This document shows positions 55,528 to 64,000 of a stretch of DNA of 64,000 nucleotides, piece by piece. The position numbers and the translations under genes were made by a program. Below the pieces are notes generated by a model. It was given only the letters and a program-made list of their open reading frames with translations, did no database searches and was not told the origin of the DNA. The first letter of the stretch is position 1. Every line of letters begins with the position of its first letter. Source of the DNA: CAVOHU01 sp963817885 (GTDB taxonomy: Bacteria; Acidobacteriota; Vicinamibacteria; Vicinamibacterales; JAKQTR01); the NCBI GenBank assembly GCA_963817885.1, contig CAWFQE010000002.1, forward strand, positions 1,178,001 to 1,242,000. Reading direction: 5' to 3'.

Positions 55528-56178
55528 ATGTCGCAGACCTTTCCTCCGAGCGCGAACGGGATTGCCCGAATCACCTTGTACGGGCTCGTGTTCTTTCTCG
55601 GGGCAGGGTCCTACGCCCTCTACCTGTTGAGCGAGTCTCCCTACGTCACGCAGGCGTTCGTGTCGCGGCAGCAACCGATTCAGTTCAGCCACGAACGCCA
55701 CGTCGGAGGCAACGGCATCGACTGCCGCTACTGCCACACGAGCGTGGAGACGTCGGCCGTCGCGGGCGTGCCGCCGACCAAGACCTGCATGAATTGCCAC
55801 TCTCAGATTTGGGCCAGCAGTCCGTACCTGGAACCGGTCCGATCGAGCTTTCGCACCGACACCTCGCTCCACTGGACCCGCGTGCACGACCTGCCGGATT
55901 TCGTGTACTTCGACCACAGCATCCACGTAAACAAGGGGATCGGCTGTTCGACCTGCCATGGGCGCGTCGACCAGATGCCGTTGATCATGCAGGTGCAGAC
56001 GCTGCAGATGCAGTGGTGCCTGAACTGTCATCGGAACCCGGAGAAATACGTCAGGCCGCGGGCCGACGTGTTCAAGGCCGACTACCAGCCCCCGGCCAAC
56101 CAGATGGAGCTGGGGCGGAGGCTGGTTCAGGAGTACAAGATCGCGCGCTTGACCAGTTGCTCGACGTGTCATCGATAG
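55528..56178 (+). CDS. actA: Alternative complex III subunit ActA, pentaheme cytochrome c
   Basis: A 216-aa protein with an N-terminal membrane anchor (ITLYGLVFFLGAGSYALYLL) and five CxxCH heme motifs: CRYCH, CMNCH, CSTCH, CLNCH and CSTCH. ActA carries electrons from the quinol-oxidising complex to the monoheme subunit or directly to the terminal oxidase, on the periplasmic side. First gene of the actABCDEF operon, and all five hemes are present. No Shine-Dalgarno is visible before ATG 55,528. Confidence 0.93.
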   Translation: MSQTFPPSANGIARITLYGLVFFLGAGSYALYLLSESPYVTQAFVSRQQPIQFSHERHVGGNGIDCRYCHTSVETSAVAGVPPTKTCMNCHSQIWASSPYLEPVRSSFRTDTSLHWTRVHDLPDFVYFDHSIHVNKGIGCSTCHGRVDQMPLIMQVQTLQMQWCLNCHRNPEKYVRPRADVFKADYQPPANQMELGRRLVQEYKIARLTSCSTCHR

Positions 56179-56187
56179 GGACGGACG

Positions 56188-56221
56188 GCCTGAGATAGGC
56201 CCTGGGCCCAGTCTCTCAGGC
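56188..56221 (+). other. Nested hairpin between actA and actB
   Basis: GCCTGAGA (56,188-56,195) pairs with TCTCAGGC (56,214-56,221); the 18-base loop contains a GGGCCC palindrome. It sits in the 76-base gap within the operon and may stabilise or attenuate the message between the two genes. Confidence 0.4.
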
Positions 56222-56254
56222 ACACCGGAAGGAACAGGACCCTCGGTTTCAGGC

Positions 56255-59323
<3,069 letters not shown>

Positions 59324-59395
59324 TGACTCACGTGGTCCGCACGAGCACTGGCGCAGATGGATCGGCCGGTCGGCATTTCGAGGGGTTGAGGTTCG

Positions 59396-60790
59396 ATGGC
59401 TGAATCGTTGAATCCCGTGGCGGGGGTCGAGGCGGGCCCGGATCCGAGGCCTGCGGCCTACATTGCCCCCGGCCACACCTTCGCAAGCGTTACCGACAAG
59501 ATCAGCTCCATCGTCCTCACCCGGAAGGTCTCGACGGGCTGGCTCATCGGCTTCGGCATCTCGGCCGCCCTGTCGGGCCTTCTGCTCGTGGCGGTGACCT
59601 ACCTGTTCTTCAAGGGCATCGGCATCTGGGGCGACAACATCCCGATCGGCTGGGGATTTGCCATCACCAACTTCGTCTGGTGGATCGGCATCGGCCACGC
59701 CGGGACGCTGATCTCCGCGATCCTGCTGCTGCTGCGGCAGCCGTGGCGCACCTCGATCAACCGGTTCGCCGAAGCCATGACGCTCTTCGCGGTGGCGTGC
59801 GCGGGACTGTTCCCCCTCATCCACGTCGGCCGGCCCTGGCTCGGGTACTGGCTGCTGCCGATTCCCAACACGATGACCGTCTGGCCGCAGTTCCGCAGCC
59901 CGCTCATCTGGGACGTGTTCGCGGTATCGACCTACGCGACCGTGTCGCTGCTCTTCTGGTATGTCGGACTGATCCCCGACATGGCGACGCTGCGCGACAA
60001 GGCGCAGTCGAAGATCGGCCGGATTCTCTACGGCATCGGAGCGCTGGGCTGGCGCGGATCCGCGATGCACTGGCACCGCTATGAAACCGCCTACCTGCTG
60101 CTCGCCGGGCTGGCCACGCCGCTGGTCGTGTCGGTTCACACGGTGGTCAGCTTCGACTTCGCCGTCTCGCTGCTCCCGGGCTGGCACACCACGGTGTTCC
60201 CGCCCTACTTCGTTGCGGGCGCGATCTACTCGGGCTTCGCGATGGTGCTGACGCTGGCCATCCCCATTCGAGCGGCGTATGGGCTCGAGGATTTCATCAC
60301 CGCGCGCCATCTGGACGTGATGGCCAAGGTGATGCTGTCGACCGGTCTCATCGTCGCCTACGGGTACAGCATCGAAGCGTTCATGTCCTGGTACAGCGGC
60401 AATCAGTTCGAACGGTACATGTATCTGAATCGCATGACCGGGCCGTACTGGTGGTCGTACGTCATGTTGATTTCCACCAACATCGCGATCCCGCAGCTGC
60501 TGTGGCTGAAACGCGTGCGGAGCAGCGTGGTCGGCATCTGGGCGATCGCCATGGTCATCAACGTCGGCATGTGGCTGGAGCGGTTCGTCATCGTCGTGAC
60601 GAGCCTGCACCGCGACTTCCTGCCGTCGTCATGGGGCATGTACTACCCGACGATCTGGGACTGGTCGACCTTCATCGGGACGATCGGGTTCTTTCTCATG
60701 CTGCTGTTCCTGTTCATCCGCTTCCTTCCGGTGATCTCCATCTTCGAGATGAGGACGGTCGTGCCGGGGGCGAAAGTGGAGAAGGGCTAG
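59396..60790 (+). CDS. actC: Alternative complex III subunit ActC, NrfD-like quinol-binding membrane protein
   Basis: A 464-aa protein with about ten membrane spans and the NrfD/PsrC fold, including WWIGIGHAGTLISAILLLLR and VSVHTVVSFDFAVSLLPGWH, conserved in ActC. It provides the quinol site next to ActB and possibly a proton path. GAGG four bases before ATG 59,396 supports the start. A 72-base gap separates it from actB. Confidence 0.95.
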   Translation: MAESLNPVAGVEAGPDPRPAAYIAPGHTFASVTDKISSIVLTRKVSTGWLIGFGISAALSGLLLVAVTYLFFKGIGIWGDNIPIGWGFAITNFVWWIGIGHAGTLISAILLLLRQPWRTSINRFAEAMTLFAVACAGLFPLIHVGRPWLGYWLLPIPNTMTVWPQFRSPLIWDVFAVSTYATVSLLFWYVGLIPDMATLRDKAQSKIGRILYGIGALGWRGSAMHWHRYETAYLLLAGLATPLVVSVHTVVSFDFAVSLLPGWHTTVFPPYFVAGAIYSGFAMVLTLAIPIRAAYGLEDFITARHLDVMAKVMLSTGLIVAYGYSIEAFMSWYSGNQFERYMYLNRMTGPYWWSYVMLISTNIAIPQLLWLKRVRSSVVGIWAIAMVINVGMWLERFVIVVTSLHRDFLPSSWGMYYPTIWDWSTFIGTIGFFLMLLFLFIRFLPVISIFEMRTVVPGAKVEKG

Positions 60791-60962
60791 GGACTAGGCG
60801 CTGGGCGCTAGGCGCTAGGGGATGGGCACAAGGGGATGAGCGTATGGCGCTCTGGTCGAAAGGGGACGAGGGTGCGGGAACACCTGACGAGGGTCACGGG
60901 TTGCGCGGATGACGCTGGACGGCCCAGCGCCTAGCCCCCAGCCCCTGAGTGAGAGGCCGAGT
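60791..60962. repeat. CTAGG-type G-rich repeat cluster with inverted arms
   Basis: After actC the sequence repeats CTAGGCGCT / GGGCGCTAGG units (60,794-60,820). An inverted copy lies at 60,922-60,950; CTAGGCGCTGGGC (60,794-60,806) and GCCCAGCGCCTAG (60,922-60,934) are perfect 13-base complements. A related direct copy occurs at 63,312-63,350. The segment between the arms has no convincing gene. It breaks an otherwise compact operon. Confidence 0.55.
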
Positions 60963-61499
60963 ATGAGGAAGCCGGGCAGCTACGGCCTGATGGCCGAGTT
61001 CGACACCCCGACGGCACTGGTGCGCGCGGCCCGGCAGGCCCGGACTGCGGGCTACAGGAAGATGGACGCATATTCGCCCTTCCCCATCGAGGAACTGCAC
61101 GACGCGCTGGGCCTGCCCGTGTCGAAGCTTCCCATGATCGTGCTCGGCGGCGGCATATTTGGCGCGCTCTTTGGCTACGGCCTGCAGTACTGGGTCGCCA
61201 CCATTGCCTATCCGGTCAACGTCGGCGGCCGGCCCCTCAACAGCATCCCGGCGTTCATCGTGCCGACCTTCGAGATGACGATTCTCTTCGCGGCCCTGGC
61301 GGCCGTGTTCGGCATGATCGCCCTCAATGGACTGCCTCAGCCCTACCATCCGGTGTTCAACACGGCGCGATTCGCCATGGCGAGCCGCGATCGGTTCTTC
61401 CTGTGCATTGAGTCGAGAGATCCTTCGTTCGACCAGGTGAAGACGCGCCAGTTCCTGGAAAGTCTCGAGCCGCGCGAGGTGAGCGACGTTGAACCGTAA
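60963..61499 (+). CDS. actD: Alternative complex III subunit ActD (DUF3341)
   Basis: A 178-aa protein with two central membrane spans (LPMIVLGGGIFGALFGYGL; FEMTILFAALAAVFGMIAL) between cytoplasmic segments, and the YGLMAEFDTPTALVRAA opening of DUF3341 proteins. It is a structural membrane subunit of the complex. GAGAGG six bases before ATG 60,963 selects this start over an upstream in-frame codon inside the repeat. It overlaps actE by 11 bases. Confidence 0.93.
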   Translation: MRKPGSYGLMAEFDTPTALVRAARQARTAGYRKMDAYSPFPIEELHDALGLPVSKLPMIVLGGGIFGALFGYGLQYWVATIAYPVNVGGRPLNSIPAFIVPTFEMTILFAALAAVFGMIALNGLPQPYHPVFNTARFAMASRDRFFLCIESRDPSFDQVKTRQFLESLEPREVSDVEP

Positions 61500-62097
61500 T
61501 GTGCGGATGCAGATCGGAATCCGGCCCGCGCTGGCGGCGGTCTGCCTCGCCGCCGGACTGCTGGCTGCCGGTTGCCGGCAGGACATGCACGATCAGCCGA
61601 AATACAAGCCGCTTGCCCGCAGCGACTTCTTCGCGGACGAGCGCGCGTCGCGTCCGCTGGTCGAAGGGACCATCGCGCGCACGGGTCTGCGGGAGGACTC
61701 GCTGCGCTTCACGGGAAAGATCGATGGGAAACCGGCAGACCTCTTCCCGTTCCCGGTGACCGCCGAGGTCATGGCCCGCGGCCACGAGCGGTTCGACATC
61801 TTCTGTTCGCCCTGTCACGGCCGGACCGGATCGGGCGACGGGATGGTGGTGCAGCGAGGATTCCGGCGGCCGCCGACCTATCACCAGGATCGGCTGCGCA
61901 AGGTTCCTGCCGGGTACATCTTCGACGTCATCACCAACGGATTCGGGTTGATGCCCGACCATGCCCAGCAGATCCCGGTGGACGATCGCTGGGCCATCGT
62001 CGCCTACGTCCGCGCCCTGCAGCGCAGCCAGGACGCGAGCCTTGCGGATGTGCCGCCTGCAGAGCGCGCAGCCCTGGCCGCCGCCGGGAAACGCTGA
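61489..62097 (+). CDS. actE: Alternative complex III subunit ActE, monoheme cytochrome c lipoprotein
   Basis: A 202-aa protein with a lipoprotein signal (LAAVCLAAGLLAAGC) and a single CSPCH heme site; FGLMPDHAQQIPVDDRWAIVAYVRALQ is the typical cytochrome c distal-methionine region. It takes electrons from ActA and passes them to the oxidase. The TTG at 61,489 has GAGGTGA about seven bases upstream; ATG 61,507 is the alternative start, and both leave the signal intact. Confidence 0.92.
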   Translation: MNRNVRMQIGIRPALAAVCLAAGLLAAGCRQDMHDQPKYKPLARSDFFADERASRPLVEGTIARTGLREDSLRFTGKIDGKPADLFPFPVTAEVMARGHERFDIFCSPCHGRTGSGDGMVVQRGFRRPPTYHQDRLRKVPAGYIFDVITNGFGLMPDHAQQIPVDDRWAIVAYVRALQRSQDASLADVPPAERAALAAAGKR

Positions 62098-62126
62098 CGG
62101 CGAGGCATCGGGCCCTGAGAACCAAC

Positions 62127-63312
62127 ATGGCACACGCTGCATACCTCGCACCTGACAGCCTCGATCGCACGCGTTCGCGCGCGTTGACCGTCGGCGCCGT
62201 CGGACTGCTCGTCACGGCCGCCGTCGCCTTCGTCAACCCCGCCCAGTTCTTCCACTCGTACCTGCTGGCGTTCATGTTCGTGCTGGCGGCGGCACTCGGC
62301 TGCCTGGCGCTCCTGATGCTCCAGCACATGTCCGGAGGCGGATGGGGCGTGGTGACGCGGCGTATCTTCGAAGCGGGCGCTGGGACGCTGCCGTGGATGG
62401 CCGTCTTCTTCCTGCCGCTGCTGGTCGGCATTCGAACGCTCTACCCCTGGACCAACCCGGCGGTGGTCGCCGGGGATCGCATCCTCGAGGGGAAGGTGAT
62501 GTACCTCAACATCCCCTTCTTCATCACCCGCGCCGTCGTCTACTTCGCGATCTGGATCGTGATGGCGAGGCTGCTGATCCGCTGGTCGGCGCAGCACGAT
62601 GCCACCGGCGACCCGGCGCTGGTGGACCGCATGCACCGGCTCAGTGCCGGGGGCCTGGTGCTCTATGCCGTGACGATGACGCTGGCATCGATCGACTGGG
62701 TGATGTCGCTCGAGCCGCACTGGTATTCGACGATGTACGGGTTCCTGTTCATGGCGGGCCAGGGGCTGATGGGACTCTCGATCGCGATCATCGTGGCGCG
62801 GCGGCTCTCCACCGAGCCTCCCATGAACGAGGTCTACAACGCCGGACATTTCCACGATCTGGGGAAGCTGCTGTTCGCCTTCACCATGCTCTGGGCGTAC
62901 TTCGCGTTCTCGCAGCTTTTGATCATCTGGTCGGCCAACCTGCCCGACGAGATTCCCTGGTATCTTCCGCCGCATGCACCATGGGTGGGAATGGGTTGGG
63001 CTGGCACTCGTTCTCCTGCACTTCTGCGTGCCGTTCCTGGTGCTGCTGTCGCGCAACACCAAGCGCAGCGGGCTGATGCTGTCGTACGTCGCCATGTGGA
63101 TGATCGGGATGAGGGTGGTGGATCTGTTCAATATCATGGCCCCGGACTATTACCAGAACGGGTTTCAGGTCGGCTGGACGGATGTCACCGGGACGATCGG
63201 CCTCGCGGCCGTGTGGGTGTCCATCTTCCTGTCGAATCTGAAAGCGCGTTCGCTGCTGCCGCTGAACGATCGGGAAATGGTGTCGGCGCTCGCGGCGGAG
63301 CGATCGCACTAG
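62127..63312 (+). CDS. actF: Alternative complex III subunit ActF, NrfD-like (one frameshift)
   Basis: A 394-aa membrane protein after repair, with about ten spans, homologous to ActC and likely the second quinone-site-type subunit. The reading frame slips by one base at a TT in the segment TATCTTCCGCCGC (about 62,960-62,966); deleting one T restores WYLRRMHHGWEWVGLALVLL, and the rest is intact, so this is most likely a sequencing error. ATG 62,127 precedes the first span; the ribosome-binding site is weak. Confidence 0.88.
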
Positions 63313-63350
63313 GGGGCTAGGGGCTCAGGGCTGGGGATCAGGGACCAGGC
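63312..63350 (+). repeat. CTAGG-type G-rich repeat, second site
   Basis: GGGGGCTAGGGGCTCAGGGCTGGGG-like sequence directly after actF, built from the same CTAGG/GGGCT units as the cluster after actC. Intergenic, in the same orientation as the first copy there. Confidence 0.45.
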
Positions 63351-63444
63351 GCTCTGGTTCGTCGGTGGGCGCTCGATCACCGCTTTGCGACCGGTCATCG
63401 AGAACGCGAATGAATGGCAGGACGTCGCGTTGGACACGGGGAAC

Positions 63445-63924
63445 ATGGCTGCACAGACAGGCGAGACGGGCGGGCAAGGCAGAGGGACCGAGGGCACCGA
63501 CGTCAGGTTGCGCCCGATCCTGGTGTTCTCCATCGGGCTCGTCGTCACGATCATCGTCGCTTATCTCATCGTCACCGTCCTGTTCCGGGTGTTCACGTCG
63601 CAGGCCACCGACCGGGATACCGCCGCGGGGGTGCCGGAGGCACAGCAGCAGGCCGCCACCGAGGATCGCCTGCCTCCCGAGCCCCGCATCCAGGTCAATC
63701 CGGAAGCCGACCTGAAGGCGCTGCGCCAGCGGGAGGACGCGCAGCTGAACAGCTACGGTTGGGTGGACCAGCAGGCCGGCACCGTTCATATCCCGATAGA
63801 GCAGGCCATGAAACTCGTGCTCGAGCAGGGGCTGCCCACCCGTCAGCCGCAATCTGCTGCCGCGGCAGACGGCACGGTGGCCTCCAATGCATCGCCCGTG
63901 AAGGGCGAACGGAAGATCCCATGA
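63445..63924 (+). CDS. Single-span membrane protein in the act cluster
   Basis: A 159-aa protein with a Gly/Thr-rich N-terminus, one span (LVFSIGLVVTIIVAYLIVTVLF) and a periplasmic part with RIQVNPEADLKALRQRED and SYGWVDQQAGTVHIPIEQAM. This kind of protein often sits between act genes and a SCO gene, and it may help assemble the oxidase, but its function is not established. ATG 63,445 was chosen; an in-frame TTG at 63,385 is possible. It overlaps the next gene by ATGA. Confidence 0.7.
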   Translation: MAAQTGETGGQGRGTEGTDVRLRPILVFSIGLVVTIIVAYLIVTVLFRVFTSQATDRDTAAGVPEAQQQAATEDRLPPEPRIQVNPEADLKALRQREDAQLNSYGWVDQQAGTVHIPIEQAMKLVLEQGLPTRQPQSAAAADGTVASNASPVKGERKIP

Positions 63925-64000
63925 CATCCTTTTCTGCTGTCGTCGCGCTCGGAGTGATGCTGGCGATCGGCCAGCCCGCGCAGCCTGCCGCGCCGGCCCC
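63921..64000 (+). CDS. Exported protein, N-terminal fragment (cut by window edge)
   Basis: An ATG at 63,921 overlaps the preceding stop (ATGA). The 26 visible codons encode a signal peptide (SFSAVVALGVMLAIGQPAQP). In comparable clusters a SCO1/SenC-type copper chaperone or an oxidase subunit follows here, but the visible part cannot distinguish these. Confidence 0.55.
   Translation, partial: MTSFSAVVALGVMLAIGQPAQPAAPA

Noticed and set aside
60909..60962. N-terminal extension of ActD starting at 60,909
   Set aside because: It lies in the G/C repeat, has no ribosome-binding site and lacks family similarity; ATG 60,963 has GAGAGG upstream.

Overview
This is a GC-rich (mid-60s %) bacterial chromosome segment. 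It carries three large Oar-type TonB-dependent receptors with carboxypeptidase-regulatory-like N-termini, a DUF5916 outer-membrane protein, and a full alternative complex III (Act) operon. It also has a pectin-type lyase next to an SSS symporter, and many exported peptidases. This combination is most familiar from Acidobacteriota, perhaps Vicinamibacteria-like. That assignment is inference, because no rRNA or tRNA lies in the window. I see no phage, insertion sequence, CRISPR array or RNA gene.

Layout. 0-11.4 kb: a truncated lipoprotein gene, an exported S9 peptidase, then an alpha-2-macroglobulin / penicillin-binding protein 1C pair. 11.6-18.4 kb: a giant envelope-biogenesis gene in which a TamB-like protein runs in frame into a five-POTRA Omp85 barrel; two single-base frameshifts interrupt the TamB part. 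18.4-21.3 kb: a TPR protein, an unknown exported protein and an exported amidohydrolase. 21.4-30.6 kb: an argininosuccinate lyase-family gene, a 41-residue membrane peptide, a sodium/solute symporter, an exo-rhamnogalacturonan-lyase-like protein and TonB receptor 1, possibly a glycan-use locus. 30.7-40.2 kb: a PIG-L deacetylase, a universal stress protein, DUF5916 and a Ca2+-type P-type ATPase. 40.5-51.6 kb: TonB receptor 2, a double M42 peptidase, an aroH-tyrA-aminotransferase tyrosine operon and TonB receptor 3. 51.8-55.3 kb: a GNAT acetyltransferase, a lytic transglycosylase, a bacterial gasdermin and a zinc-ribbon protein. 55.5-64 kb: actABCDEF and two downstream genes, the last cut by the window edge.

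The two most striking items are the gasdermin-like pore-forming protein at 53,716-54,507 (minus), with no recognisable protease beside it, and the TamB-Omp85 fusion at 11,575-18,440.

Sequence quality matters here. At least seven reading frames are broken. Where a junction can be read closely it is almost always one extra base inside a 2-5 base run, which points to sequencing error rather than decay. I therefore describe these as single genes with frameshifts and give the breakpoints.
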